Source: Clostridiales bacterium
Lineage (GTDB): Bacteria > Bacillota > Clostridia > Saccharofermentanales > Saccharofermentanaceae
Reading direction: 5' to 3'
NCBI GenBank assembly: GCA_017649645.1
Contig: JAGCGK010000124.1
Span: forward strand, 1 to 52,657
Length of the DNA: 52,657 bases
Part shown: piece after piece, positions 8,716 through 18,599 of the stretch
How the letters are laid out: the number at the start of each line of letters is the position of its first letter
How positions within the stretch are numbered: position 1 is the stretch's first letter
Program-made: the position numbers and the translations under genes
Notes under the pieces: generated by a model
Seen by the model: the letters and a program-made list of their open reading frames with translations, nothing else
What the model was told of the DNA's origin: nothing
Database searches by the model: none

Positions 8716-9771
8716 TCAGCCAAGGAGTGCGAATTTATCAAGCTCCGTCTGATTAATGGTCTTCTTCATCTCAAGACCTTCTTCTATATCGACGTCAGTA
8801 ATCTTTCCGTCCTTGAGAACGACCAATCTGTTAAGTCTTTTCTCCTTAATGCATTCTATGGCATGCGCACTCATAAGCGTTGCCATTGTTCTGTCACGAA
8901 GCGTCGGGCTTCCACCGCGCTGTAAGTGACCTAAGATCGTAGGTCTAGCCTCGATGCCTGTTGCCTCTTCGATCCTGACAGCGATATCCGTAGCGGAACC
9001 TGCTCCCTCGGCAACGATAACGATGTAGTGTCTCTTACCCTTGTTTCTGCCGTCGAGGATAACTCTTATTACGTCCTTATCGAAATCATAAGGAACCTCA
9101 GGGATCAAAAGACACTCGGCACCTGTAGCGATACCTACGTTAAGTGCTATATAACCTGCATGTCTGCCCATTACTTCGATAACGCTGCAACGCTCATGTG
9201 AAGATGCAGTATCACGAAGTTTATCGATACATTCCATAGCTGTGTTCATAGCCGTGTCGTAACCGATGGTGTATTCGGTCGAAGCGATATCGTTATCGAT
9301 CGTTCCAGGAATACCGATTACAGGAACGCCGACTCTCGCCAGGGCTCTCGCACCCTTATAGGAACCGTCACCGCCGATAACTACCAACGCATCGAGTCCG
9401 TAGACTTCCATCATGCGTGCGCCTTTGATAACGCCTTCCTTTGTCATGAAAGTCTTGGATCTCGCAGTCATGAGGAATGTTCCTCCGCGCTGCAATGTCT
9501 CGGATACGTCTCTGGTATTGATCTGGCTCATCTCGCCTTTCCAAAGACCGTGGAAACCTCTGGTTACACCGAAGATTTCAAGACCGCTGTTGATACCCGT
9601 TCTAACAACAGAACGGATAGCTGCGTTCATTCCCGGAGCATCACCTCCGCTGGTCAAAACGCCTACTCTCTTAAGTTCCGGGATATCGGAAGTATCTATA
9701 TTGTCGTAGTTCTTTGCACGTAAAGTATCTATATCAGGTACATTGGACTCATCGTAAAGAAGATTTAGCAT
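8716..9771 (-). CDS. pfkA: ATP-dependent 6-phosphofructokinase
   Basis: A 351-residue glycolytic enzyme converting fructose 6-phosphate to the 1,6-bisphosphate. Motifs: GVLTSGGDAPGMNAAIR, GGDGSYKGA (Gly after Asp, as in ATP- rather than PPi-dependent enzymes), PGTIDNDI, catalytic TIDND, MGRHAGYIAL and LGHLQRGG. An N-terminal extension of about 33 residues precedes the normal start. The only start with a ribosome site (GGGGTG) is at 9771, so the extension is probably real. It lies 70 nt after dnaE and 27 nt before mutS2. Confidence 0.95.
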   Translation of the reverse strand: MLNLLYDESNVPDIDTLRAKNYDNIDTSDIPELKRVGVLTSGGDAPGMNAAIRSVVRTGINSGLEIFGVTRGFHGLWKGEMSQINTRDVSETLQRGGTFLMTARSKTFMTKEGVIKGARMMEVYGLDALVVIGGDGSYKGARALARVGVPVIGIPGTIDNDIASTEYTIGYDTAMNTAMECIDKLRDTASSHERCSVIEVMGRHAGYIALNVGIATGAECLLIPEVPYDFDKDVIRVILDGRNKGKRHYIVIVAEGAGSATDIAVRIEEATGIEARPTILGHLQRGGSPTLRDRTMATLMSAHAIECIKEKRLNRLVVLKDGKITDVDIEEGLEMKKTINQTELDKFALLG

Positions 9772-9841
9772 AATAATTCACCCCTAGTTTTAGACTAAAC
9801 AAATAATATCATTACAGGGCAAATTTTAAAAGAAACAGATT

Positions 9842-12800
9842 TTAATTGATCTGTATATTTTCCTCACCGCAAAGTTTGGTTATCTGAGCTATGACATCAG
9901 GATCATCATCGATAAAGCACTGCTGGTTGACGTTACGAAGCTGATTTGTCTCAGGAAGGAACAGCTTGACGGTACAGTTGCCGTGGTAATACGCCAAAAG
10001 GTTCATAAGTCTTCTATAAGAATCATCTCCGACCGCACCCGTAAATCTGATCGCAACATAGTGCTCCTCTGACTTAGGAAGGATAAACGACTCTTTCATA
10101 GCTGAAGGCGCCGGAGCTGCAACAGGAACAGGGGCCGGTGTGATATTCATATTGGAAGCGTTAAGGAACGGCTTGATGAAAGGATCCTGACGAAGCGACT
10201 GCGCCTGAACATCGTTTTCGGGCATAGGCATGATCCTGTCGACATAAAGTGAGAATGTGTCGTCTTCCCTTACCCTTCGCTTGCCGAAGATCAGGTATGA
10301 CTTGTTAACGGCAAGGATCGGATTATAGCGCTCCAGGATCTTACCGAAGATCGCACACTCGTATGGTCCGAACATGTCTTCGAACTGCAAGATCGCCATC
10401 ATGGTCTTTGCCTTGGTGGAACGCATCTGCTTTTTCATGAGAAGGCCTGCCATGATGACGGACTTATCGTCGTTTATGGCCTGCATATTCTCGCTGTCCT
10501 TATACTCTTTGACGTCGTTCATTCCGAAGGTCACGAATTCCTCGATGTAATCGCGGTAACCCATGAGAGGATGACCCGAGATATAGATCCCGAGTACGTC
10601 TTTTTCGTAGAAGAGCTTCTCTTCGATGTCGTATTCCTTTACGTCCTTGATGTCGATGGAAGGTGTGGAATCAACAACGGAACCGTCACTTCCGCCCATA
10701 TCGAAAAGACTAAGCTGTCCTTCCATCCTGCCGGAATTATTGCGGTTAAGCTTATCGAGCTCAGTCTGGATCGTCATTATCATGGAAGCACGGTTAAGTC
10801 CCGTGAAATCCAGCGCTGAAGCAAAGATCAACGACTCGATCATCTTCTTGTTAAGAGAACAGGATTCTGCTCTTATGAGGAAGTCGGTAAAGTCCTTGAA
10901 AGGACCTCCGGAATTACGCTCCTTAACAAGAGCCTCAACTGCGCCCTCACCTACATTCTTGATAACCGAAAGACCAATCCTTATGCAGCGTTTGCCGTCA
11001 TCCGAAACTTCAGTCGAGAACTTCGCCTTACTCATATTGACGTCAGGCGGCAAGACCCTGATGTTCATGGCAGGACAGCAACTGATGTACCATGCTGCCT
11101 GGGAAAGATTGAACCTGAATGAGTTCATCATGGCCGCCATGAACTCAGTCGGATAATAGTACTTAAGATAAGCCGTGTAGTAACCGACAAGAGCATAAGC
11201 TGCAGCGTGTGATTTATTGAATGCGTATCCTGCAAAGTTACTTACATCGTTAAAGATCTTATCTGCGACTTCCGCAGGAACACCATGTTCGATGGCACCG
11301 GAGACCGCGTTGCCGGAATCGTCCTCACCGCCGTATATGAAGATCTTACGGTACTTTTCCATCAATGCTTTGTTCTTCTTACTCATGGCTCGTCTTATGT
11401 TATCGGACTGACCCATGGAAAAACCTGCAAGATCACGAACGATCTGCATTACCTGCTCCTGGTAGACCATACATCCGTAGGTAACGTCAAGGATAGGCTC
11501 AAGAAGCGGATGATCGTAAGTAATGTTTCTCGGATCATGCTTACAAGCGACATACTTAGGGATCTGATCCATCGGACCAGGTCTATAAAGTGAGATACCT
11601 GCGATGATATCCTCGAGAGACGTCGGCTTAAGTTCTTTCATGAACGAGGTCATGCCGCGGCTTTCAAGCTGGAACACTCCGATCGTATCACCGTTACCGA
11701 TCATCTTATAGATCTCTGGATCGTCAGTCGGGATCGAATCAAAATCGATCTTTACGCCGTAGTTCTCAAGGACCATATCAGCGGTATCACGCATAACGGT
11801 CAGAGTACGAAGACCTAAGAAGTCGAACTTAAGAAGGCCTACGCTCTCGATATCGTATTTGGCGAACTGAACTACCACGTTGTCATCGTTTACGGAAAGC
11901 GGTGCGATGTCCGTAATAGGTTTACCGGAGATTATAACGCCTGCTGCGTGAGTGGACGTATGTCTCGGCATACCCTCGAGTTTTCGAGAATAATCAAGGA
12001 TCTTATGTACGTTATCGTCGCTCTCATATTCCTTGAGTAGTTCGGAATTCATGTCAAGAGCTTTGTCGATGGTGATTCCGAGATTTTCCGGGATCATCTT
12101 CGCGACCTTGTCGGCGGTAGCATACGGAAGGTCCATAACGCGGGCAACGTCTCTAATACAAAGACGAGGCTGCAATGTTCCGTATGTGATAACCTGGGCA
12201 ACTCGCTCAGTACCGTATTTCAGGGTAACATAGTCAATTACTTCCTGCCTTCTCTCATAACAGAAATCGATATCAAAGTCAGGCATGGATACACGTTCGA
12301 TATTAAGGAATCGCTCGAAAACAAGTCCGTACTTAAGCGGGTCGATATTGGTTATTCCGATGGCGTACGCAACAAGAGAACCTGCACCCGAACCTCTTCC
12401 CGGGCCTACCATGATGCCCTTGGACTTGGCGTAGAAGATAAAGTCCCAAACGATGAGATAATAATCGGTATAACCCATCTTGGTAATGACTGAAAGCTCA
12501 TAGTCCATCCTCTTATGGTATTCCTCAACGGATACCGAAGGAGGAACTGCCTTGAACCTCTCCTGAAGTCCCGAATAGGATAGACTAGTCAGATATTCCG
12601 CATTGGAACTGAATCCTTCAGGAACATCAAACTGAGGAAGATGGATAGTGTTAAAGTCGTATTCGACATTACACATGTTGGCGATCTTGGTCGTGTTCTC
12701 TATTGCTTCATCCAGTTCAGGGAAGAACCTTCTCATCTCGGTTTCAGACTTAACGTAGAAATCGTTGACGGACATCTTGAACCTGTCGGTATCAGACTGC

Positions 12801-13528
12801 TTGGCGCCCGTCTGCATGCATAGAAGAACATCGTGAACTTCGTAGTCTTCGCTCTTAAGGTAGTGACAGTCGTTAGTAGCGACCAAAGGTATTCCGGTCT
12901 GTCTGGAGATCTTAACGAGAGCACTGTTAACGATAGCCTGTTCGCGCAAAGTATTGCTCTGGATCTCAAGATAATAATTTCCTCTTCCGAAAAGATTGTC
13001 ATACCACAAAGCAGTTTCTGTTGCTTTGCCGATATCATCATTCAGGATGTTCGTTGCGATCTCTCCGGCAATACATGCGGAAAGACAGATGAGACCTTCG
13101 TGATGCATCTCAAGAAGTTCCTTATCTATTCTCGGCTTACGGTAAAAGCCTTCGATAAAACCCTTGGAACAGAGCTTATTCAGATTCTTAAGTCCCTCGT
13201 TGTTCTTGGCAAGAAGGATAAGGTGGTTATATGCTTTCTCATTGGGATTATAGTTTCTGTTAAAGCGATTATCGGTTGCAACATAAAGCTCACAACCGAT
13301 TATTGGATGAAGTCCCTTGGCCTTCATTCGTCTGTAAAAATCTACGACACCGTACATTACTCCGTGATCTGTGATGGCACATGAAGTCATGCCCATATCA
13401 GCAAGGCGGTCAGGCAGATCCTTAAGTCTGATCGCACCGTCAAGGAGGCTGTACTCCGTGTGAAGATGGAGGTGTACAAAACCTGTCACGTTAGGAGGAG
13501 ATATCTTGTTGTCGTTATCGTTACCCAT
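9842..13528 (-). CDS. dnaE: DNA polymerase III alpha subunit
   Basis: A 1228-residue replicative polymerase. The PHP domain opens with FVHLHLHTEYSLLDGAIR (~residues 17-34). The catalytic site has PGRGSGAGSL and MPDFDIDF, with the invariant acidic residues. The finger and helix-hairpin-helix regions are present (YTAYLKYYYPTEFMAAMMN), and an OB fold is visible near LLMKKQMRSTKAKTMMAIL. The C-terminus after ~1090 (PAPVPVAAPAPS linker and a compact end domain) is less conserved. GGAGGG lies 5 nt before the ATG; the gene follows uvrB by 14 nt, so the two are probably co-transcribed and share LexA control. Confidence 0.97.
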   Translation of the reverse strand: MGNDNDNKISPPNVTGFVHLHLHTEYSLLDGAIRLKDLPDRLADMGMTSCAITDHGVMYGVVDFYRRMKAKGLHPIIGCELYVATDNRFNRNYNPNEKAYNHLILLAKNNEGLKNLNKLCSKGFIEGFYRKPRIDKELLEMHHEGLICLSACIAGEIATNILNDDIGKATETALWYDNLFGRGNYYLEIQSNTLREQAIVNSALVKISRQTGIPLVATNDCHYLKSEDYEVHDVLLCMQTGAKQSDTDRFKMSVNDFYVKSETEMRRFFPELDEAIENTTKIANMCNVEYDFNTIHLPQFDVPEGFSSNAEYLTSLSYSGLQERFKAVPPSVSVEEYHKRMDYELSVITKMGYTDYYLIVWDFIFYAKSKGIMVGPGRGSGAGSLVAYAIGITNIDPLKYGLVFERFLNIERVSMPDFDIDFCYERRQEVIDYVTLKYGTERVAQVITYGTLQPRLCIRDVARVMDLPYATADKVAKMIPENLGITIDKALDMNSELLKEYESDDNVHKILDYSRKLEGMPRHTSTHAAGVIISGKPITDIAPLSVNDDNVVVQFAKYDIESVGLLKFDFLGLRTLTVMRDTADMVLENYGVKIDFDSIPTDDPEIYKMIGNGDTIGVFQLESRGMTSFMKELKPTSLEDIIAGISLYRPGPMDQIPKYVACKHDPRNITYDHPLLEPILDVTYGCMVYQEQVMQIVRDLAGFSMGQSDNIRRAMSKKNKALMEKYRKIFIYGGEDDSGNAVSGAIEHGVPAEVADKIFNDVSNFAGYAFNKSHAAAYALVGYYTAYLKYYYPTEFMAAMMNSFRFNLSQAAWYISCCPAMNIRVLPPDVNMSKAKFSTEVSDDGKRCIRIGLSVIKNVGEGAVEALVKERNSGGPFKDFTDFLIRAESCSLNKKMIESLIFASALDFTGLNRASMIMTIQTELDKLNRNNSGRMEGQLSLFDMGGSDGSVVDSTPSIDIKDVKEYDIEEKLFYEKDVLGIYISGHPLMGYRDYIEEFVTFGMNDVKEYKDSENMQAINDDKSVIMAGLLMKKQMRSTKAKTMMAILQFEDMFGPYECAIFGKILERYNPILAVNKSYLIFGKRRVREDDTFSLYVDRIMPMPENDVQAQSLRQDPFIKPFLNASNMNITPAPVPVAAPAPSAMKESFILPKSEEHYVAIRFTGAVGDDSYRRLMNLLAYYHGNCTVKLFLPETNQLRNVNQQCFIDDDPDVIAQITKLCGEENIQIN

Positions 13529-13542
13529 CTATCCCTCCGTAG

Positions 13543-15546
13543 TTATTTGTCAGTCTTGCCGCCTTTGAGCATGATTATTGTATCACGAAGCTCGGCTGCA
13601 CGCTCGAAGTCGAGTTCCTTAGCTGCCTTAGCCATCTCCTTCTCAAGCTTCGAGATGAGTTTCTTCTTCTCTTCTTCGGAAACCGATGAAGTACCGTCCT
13701 TAAGGATCTTCTTAACTTCAGATGTCGACTTGGTGTCTTTCTTACCGTCATCACCGACGAAGTCAAATACTTCGCGGATCTCCTTCTTGATCGTCTTCGG
13801 AACGATATGGTGTTCTTCGTTATATCTTTGCTGGATCTCACGTCTTCTGTTGGTCTCTGAGACAGCTGCCATGATGGAATCCGTCATCTCGTCAGCGTAC
13901 AGAACTACGCGGCCCTCGCTGTTACGCGCACATCGGCCGATGATCTGGATAAGAGATCTCGTAGATCTTAAGAATCCTTCCTTATCTGCATCAAGGATCA
14001 TGAGAAGCGATACTTCAGGAAGATCGATACCTTCTCTTAATAGATTGATTCCGACGATTACATCTGTCTCACCTGTACGGAGCTTTCTTAATATCTCCAT
14101 ACGTTCAACCGTATCGATGTCGGAATGAAGATACGTGACGTTGATGCCTTCGTTCTGCAGAAAGCCCGTCAAGTCTTCTGCCATCTTCTTGGTAAGCGTC
14201 ATGATAAGGCTCTTGTCGCCCTTCTTGATGTTCTCACGAAGTCTCTCGATGATATCTTCGATCTGACCTTCAACAGGATGGATATGGATCTCAGGCTCCA
14301 AAAGACCCGTTGGTCTGATGATCTGTTCAACGACCTGAGTACTGTGTTCCTTCTCATAATCTGCAGGAGTAGCTGATACGAAGATGGTATTTCCCATCTT
14401 CTTTTCAAATTCCTCAAACTTCAGCGGTCTGTTGTCGTATGCAGACGGAAGTCTGAAGCCGTATTGTACGAGCATATCCTTACGTGATCTGTCACCGTTA
14501 TACATGGCTCCTACCTGAGGAACCGTTACGTGGGACTCGTCGATCAAAAGAAGATAATCTTCAGGGAAAAAGTCCATGAGCGTACAAGGCGGCTCGCCTG
14601 CTTTTCTTCCTGAGATATGTCTGGAATAGTTCTCGATGCCCTTACAAAATCCGGTCTCGTTGAGCATGTCGATATCGTATCTGGTTCTCTGCTCAAGACG
14701 GTATGCCTCTATGAGCTTACCTTCTTCGCGAAGCTTGGAGACCTGCTCTTCAAGTTCTTCCTCGATGGTAACAAGAGCACGCTTAAGCTTCTCACGTCCT
14801 GTCGCATAGTGAGACGCAGGAAAGATCTCAACGAAGTTTCTGGACCATAAGGTCTTACCTGATACGTGGTGAATAAATGAGATCCTGTCGATCTCGTCTC
14901 CGAAGAATTCGATCCTCGTTACTGCTTCTTCGGAATCAGGTGTGAAGACATCTATAACATCTCCTCTGACTCTGAAGGTACCACGGATAAGATCGATGTC
15001 GTTACGGTCATACTGGATGTTGATGAGCATCGCCATTACTTCTTCCCTGGTGATCTGCATTCCGACACGGAGCATGACCATCAAGGACTGATAATCTTCC
15101 TTCTCGCCGATACCGTAGATACACGAAACCGAGGCAACGACGATAACGTCATTACGAGTAAGGAGCGATCTGGTGGCGCAGTGACGCATACGGTCGATCT
15201 CATCGTTGATGGAACTGTCCTTCTCGATGTAAGTGTCCGATGCAGCGATATATGCCTCAGGCTGGTAGTAATCGTAGTATGAGACGAAATATTCTACGGC
15301 ATTATCCGGAAACAGTTCCTTAAACTCACTGTATAGCTGTCCTGCTAAAGTCTTGTTGTGCGCCAAAACGAGAGTAGGACGCTGAACTTTCTCGATGATG
15401 TTGGCCATGGTAAATGTCTTACCGGAACCCGTGACACCCATGAGCACCTGACCTTTGTCACCGCGAAGAACGCCCTCCGAGAGCTTCGCTATAGCCTGGG
15501 GCTGATCGCCGGTCGGCTTATAATCTGAAACTATCTTAAAATCCAT
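13543..15546 (-). CDS. uvrB: Excinuclease ABC subunit B
   Basis: A 667-residue helicase-like subunit of the UvrABC nucleotide excision repair complex. Walker A is [14 protein letters not shown]; the damage-probing beta-hairpin region contains [13 protein letters not shown]; helicase motifs include DESHVTVPQ and [12 protein letters not shown]; the C-terminal UVR motif that binds UvrC is present ([22 protein letters not shown]). I place the start at the ATG (15546), 7 nt after AGGCGG, rather than at the TTG one codon upstream. A LexA-like box lies 53 bp upstream. Confidence 0.97.
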   Translation of the reverse strand: MDFKIVSDYKPTGDQPQAIAKLSEGVLRGDKGQVLMGVTGSGKTFTMANIIEKVQRPTLVLAHNKTLAGQLYSEFKELFPDNAVEYFVSYYDYYQPEAYIAASDTYIEKDSSINDEIDRMRHCATRSLLTRNDVIVVASVSCIYGIGEKEDYQSLMVMLRVGMQITREEVMAMLINIQYDRNDIDLIRGTFRVRGDVIDVFTPDSEEAVTRIEFFGDEIDRISFIHHVSGKTLWSRNFVEIFPASHYATGREKLKRALVTIEEELEEQVSKLREEGKLIEAYRLEQRTRYDIDMLNETGFCKGIENYSRHISGRKAGEPPCTLMDFFPEDYLLLIDESHVTVPQVGAMYNGDRSRKDMLVQYGFRLPSAYDNRPLKFEEFEKKMGNTIFVSATPADYEKEHSTQVVEQIIRPTGLLEPEIHIHPVEGQIEDIIERLRENIKKGDKSLIMTLTKKMAEDLTGFLQNEGINVTYLHSDIDTVERMEILRKLRTGETDVIVGINLLREGIDLPEVSLLMILDADKEGFLRSTRSLIQIIGRCARNSEGRVVLYADEMTDSIMAAVSETNRRREIQQRYNEEHHIVPKTIKKEIREVFDFVGDDGKKDTKSTSEVKKILKDGTSSVSEEEKKKLISKLEKEMAKAAKELDFERAAELRDTIIMLKGGKTDK

Positions 15547-15598
15547 CAATGATCCGCCTTGATTCTTTTTCGAATATTATACTCCACATGCAACAAAA

Positions 15599-15612
15599 AG
15601 AAAATATGTTCG
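15599..15612 (-). promoter_or_regulatory. Putative LexA (SOS) box upstream of uvrB
   Basis: On the minus strand the sequence is CGAACATATTTTCT, matching the Firmicute LexA/DinR consensus CGAACATATGTTCG at 12 of 14 positions. A TATAAT -10 box lies just downstream (about 15567-15562 region), so the operator sits where LexA binding would block uvrB transcription. uvrB is a classical SOS gene. Confidence 0.65.
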
Positions 15613-15622
15613 CGTGTTTTCG

Positions 15623-15657
15623 AAAATAAAAACGGGCCGCCCGATAAGAACGACCCG
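15623..15657 (-). terminator. Terminator of the ABC exporter operon
   Basis: Minus-strand stem CGGGTCG / CGGCCCG (7 bp, one G-U pair), with an 11-nt loop, is followed by TTTTTATTTT, 28 nt after the permease stop. Confidence 0.8.
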
Positions 15658-15685
15658 CCAAAACGGTATATGATATTGAAAAATA

Positions 15686-17278
15686 TCAAGCCATCTCTTT
15701 TCTCTTGATCAAACTCGTTCCGATGAGCGATGTGATGACCATGAGAACTGCCATTATTGCAAATGCAATCGCCATAAATCCCGTGTATCTGAAGTTGAAT
15801 ACCAAAGAGCAGATAAATGCAGGTAACAAAGCAACTCCGAGAAGTGTGATAAATGAGAACTGGCGAAGTACCATTGCAGGTGTTTTCGACATGTAGTTGA
15901 ACAAAGATGCAACGATGTTTGCAATAAAGATGCATGTGATGTCAGCTACGACGAAGAATGCAAATGTTGCTAGGATAAACGGAACTGATGCCACATCCTT
16001 AAGGAAGTATGCAAAGATTCCTGCGCCAACCAATGCGTTAACGATAACTTCAGGAATGCTTCCAGCGATGCAAGCCCAGAGCTTCTTGCTCATCTTCTCA
16101 GGAATGAGGAAGAAGTACGGCTTGTTGTATTCGAGAACGGACTTACCGCCTGCAAAGATCATCGTGTCGAATATTGTTGCCATCATAAGTCCGGCTGCAA
16201 ACAATGCCTTAGGAGTACCTATGGAATTCTTCATGATGAAGATATAGATGATCGTAACAGCCTTATAGATAAGCATCGTCTTGTTGATAAAGAAGAGCTT
16301 ACTGAAGCGCTTGTTCTCCAAAAGATGCTTATAGAAGAATACGGATGCGCCGGAGCCCTTGGTAAAGCCTGTTCCGTCAACCTTGATCTTCGATGTGTCA
16401 ACAGCGCTTATATCCTCAACACCTGCGGTCTTGGCTGCCATCTTCTCAGCCATCTTCTGAGCTGCTGCGATTGCTTCCTCATAGTAATCGAATTCGATGT
16501 TGTTGAAGAGGATAACGATGAGTGCAACAGAAGCAACCAAAAGGACGATACCGAGTACGAGCTTAATAGCAGAAGACATATAGATACCGTCGAAGATAAG
16601 TGTAGTCCAACCGCCGATAGGGATGAGCTTCAGGAAGAAGCTGGTGCCGATCGTACCGATGATCTTGGAAGTTCCGAGAGATGAGATCGCAGAAAATGAT
16701 CCTGCTTCGTTATAAAGTGAAGCAACTGATGTGATGATAAGAAGAACGTGGAATGCGATGAATACACCAAGGATGATGTTCTTCGCTGTCTTCTTGTTGT
16801 GGATAGCAGCGTTGATGATCTGGGACAATACGCTGCCCAATGCCGTTACCACGAATACTCCGCCTACTGCGAGGAATGCGTCACGGGAACGAAGACCCAT
16901 GAGATTTGAAAGGTTTGCTGCCTGCATTGATACGATAAATACCATGAGGAAAGCAGTCTTCAAACTGGAAACTATCGGAATTATCAGATTGAACTTCTTC
17001 GTGAACGGTCCCGCGAACATGAAGTTAACGTCCGGGTTCGTATACATGAGCATTCCGCTGGCTACATTGATAAATGAGAAATCAAATACCAACAACGTCA
17101 AGATGGAAATCCCGCCGCAGATCAAAGAAGGATCGAACTCCTTGTTGTTTCCGTATGTAATAAAACCGGTAATAGCGAGCATTAAGATAGTTCCCGCTAC
17201 TGCAAGGATAGTAAGTACTACGTTTAACTTCCTTTTGAAAAAGCTGTGTGAAGCCTGATACAGATAAGCTTTGAGCAT
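15686..17278 (-). CDS. ABC exporter membrane subunit (putative ABC_export family)
   Basis: A 530-residue polytopic membrane protein with around a dozen hydrophobic segments. It starts MLKAYLYQASHSFFKRKLN and has a long cytoplasmic loop near 255-310 (EAIAAAQKMAEKMAAKTAG, acidic). This resembles the 'putative ABC exporter' permeases of Firmicutes that pair with a single ATPase. The ATG at 17278 is 11 nt after AAGGA. A GTG at 17287 overlapping the ATPase stop is an alternative. Together with the upstream ATPase it forms an efflux or membrane-maintenance transporter of unknown substrate. Confidence 0.75.
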   Translation of the reverse strand: MLKAYLYQASHSFFKRKLNVVLTILAVAGTILMLAITGFITYGNNKEFDPSLICGGISILTLLVFDFSFINVASGMLMYTNPDVNFMFAGPFTKKFNLIIPIVSSLKTAFLMVFIVSMQAANLSNLMGLRSRDAFLAVGGVFVVTALGSVLSQIINAAIHNKKTAKNIILGVFIAFHVLLIITSVASLYNEAGSFSAISSLGTSKIIGTIGTSFFLKLIPIGGWTTLIFDGIYMSSAIKLVLGIVLLVASVALIVILFNNIEFDYYEEAIAAAQKMAEKMAAKTAGVEDISAVDTSKIKVDGTGFTKGSGASVFFYKHLLENKRFSKLFFINKTMLIYKAVTIIYIFIMKNSIGTPKALFAAGLMMATIFDTMIFAGGKSVLEYNKPYFFLIPEKMSKKLWACIAGSIPEVIVNALVGAGIFAYFLKDVASVPFILATFAFFVVADITCIFIANIVASLFNYMSKTPAMVLRQFSFITLLGVALLPAFICSLVFNFRYTGFMAIAFAIMAVLMVITSLIGTSLIKRKEMA

Positions 17279-17283
17279 AGATA

Positions 17284-18015
17284 TCACAATCCTTCCTGCT
17301 CAGCGGCAACTTTTGTATCAGAAGCTCCTTCGGTGATCTGGAAGAACAGATCTTCGAGGCTCTGCTCGTTGCTTGAATCTTTTCTGTTGTGCTTCGTAGC
17401 AACGATCTTACCGTTCATCATGATATGAGCTACATCCCAGTAATCTTCAACTGTATCGATCATGTGTGTTGAGATGATGACTGTCTTTCCCTGGGACTTA
17501 AGTTCGCTGAAAAGATCCTTCAATTCCTTGATGGCATGAGGATCAAGACCTACCATAGGCTCATCGAAAATGACTACCTTCGGATCGTGGAGAAGTGCAC
17601 AGCAGATGGACACCTTCTGCTGCATACCCTTTGAAAGTTCCTTACCGAGTTTCTTTGTCTTGTCAGTAAGCTCGAATCTCTCAAGAAGTGAATTGATATG
17701 AGAAGTATCCTGAACCCTATAAGCTCTTCTTACGAATTCGAAGTGTTCCTCAACTGTGAGAAGATCATATAAAGCAGGGATCTCAGGAACGAATCCGAGA
17801 AGTCTCTTTGCTTCGATGGATGTGTTATTGTAACCGCAGATGCTGATGTCTCCCGAGTATCTCAGAAGACCTGCGATGGATTTGATGATAGTGGATTTAC
17901 CCGCACCGTTAGGTCCGAGAAGGATTCCGATCTCGCCGTCGTTTACTTCGAACGACAGATTGTCGTTTGCGAGATACCTTCCGTATTTCTTTGTGACGCC
18001 CTTTACTACAAGCAT
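17284..18015 (-). CDS. ABC transporter ATP-binding protein
   Basis: A 243-residue ABC ATPase: Walker A LLGPNGAGKST, Q-loop region FVPEIPALYDLL, signature LSKGMQQKVS (slightly divergent from LSGGQ), Walker B VVIFDEPMVGLDPHA and H-loop STHMIDT. It energises the adjacent permease (15686-17278). The ATG has CGGAGG at 8 nt. Overlapping palindromes upstream (18051-18073) suggest operator control. Confidence 0.93.
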   Translation of the reverse strand: MLVVKGVTKKYGRYLANDNLSFEVNDGEIGILLGPNGAGKSTIIKSIAGLLRYSGDISICGYNNTSIEAKRLLGFVPEIPALYDLLTVEEHFEFVRRAYRVQDTSHINSLLERFELTDKTKKLGKELSKGMQQKVSICCALLHDPKVVIFDEPMVGLDPHAIKELKDLFSELKSQGKTVIISTHMIDTVEDYWDVAHIMMNGKIVATKHNRKDSSNEQSLEDLFFQITEGASDTKVAAEQEGL

Positions 18016-18050
18016 TTCAATATCCTCCGTTTTCGATTATGACCACATTC

Positions 18051-18073
18051 TAAACATGATGTTTAAAAACATC
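18051..18073. promoter_or_regulatory. Two overlapping palindromes upstream of the ABC operon
   Basis: TAAACATGATGTTTA (18051-18065) is a perfect palindrome, and GATGTTT / AAACATC (18058-18064 and 18067-18073) is a second inverted repeat sharing its right half. Such nested dyads 40-60 bp before a start codon are typical of repressor operators (GntR or TetR type); the regulator is not in the window. Confidence 0.45.
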
Positions 18074-18132
18074 GTCTACAAAAGTTTAAGAAAGTATAAA
18101 GATTGCCTCAAATCGGGTATCACATTATAAGT

Positions 18133-18585
18133 TTATTTGATTATCTCGTCCGAATCCATGATAACGGTGAACGGTCCGTCATTAAGAAGTTCCACCTTCA
18201 TATCCGCACCGAATATTCCGTGCTCCGGTCTAAAACCGGAATCGCTTATCCTATTAAGGATGTGTTCGTATAAAGAGTTGGCCATATCAGGAGAGCCGGC
18301 ATCCGTAAATGACGGACGGTTTCCTCTTCTCATATCCGCATATAAAGTAAACTGCGAGATCACAAGAAACTCGCCTCCCACATCACCGATGGAAAGATTA
18401 GTCTTCCCTTCATTATCTTCGAAAATGCGAAGCTTAATGAGCTTATCAGTCATCTTATCCGCGATCTCTTCAGTGTCATTAACGGAAACGCCGACAAAGA
18501 CCAAAAGTCCCTTATCTATTTTACCGACAGATTCTCCGTCAACTTTTACTTCTGCTCTCTTAACTCTCTGAACCAAAAATCTCAT
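18133..18585 (-). CDS. dtd: D-aminoacyl-tRNA deacylase
   Basis: A 150-residue enzyme that hydrolyses D-amino acids (and Gly from tRNA-Ala) mischarged on tRNA. Diagnostic motifs are FLVQRVKRAEVKVDG, SQFTLYADMRRGNRPSFTDA (the SQFTLY motif) and the C-terminal NDGPFTVIMDS (Gly-cisPro replaced by the usual N-x-GP-x-T). GGAGAAAG lies 5 nt before the ATG. It follows the metallophosphoesterase by 14 nt and is probably in its operon. Confidence 0.96.
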   Translation of the reverse strand: MRFLVQRVKRAEVKVDGESVGKIDKGLLVFVGVSVNDTEEIADKMTDKLIKLRIFEDNEGKTNLSIGDVGGEFLVISQFTLYADMRRGNRPSFTDAGSPDMANSLYEHILNRISDSGFRPEHGIFGADMKVELLNDGPFTVIMDSDEIIK

Positions 18586-18599
18586 ATGCTTTCTCCGCG

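Noticed and set aside
15546-15935. 129-codon minus-strand frame with many cysteines next to uvrB
   Set aside because: It lies in another frame over the permease gene and its terminator, and has no ribosome site.
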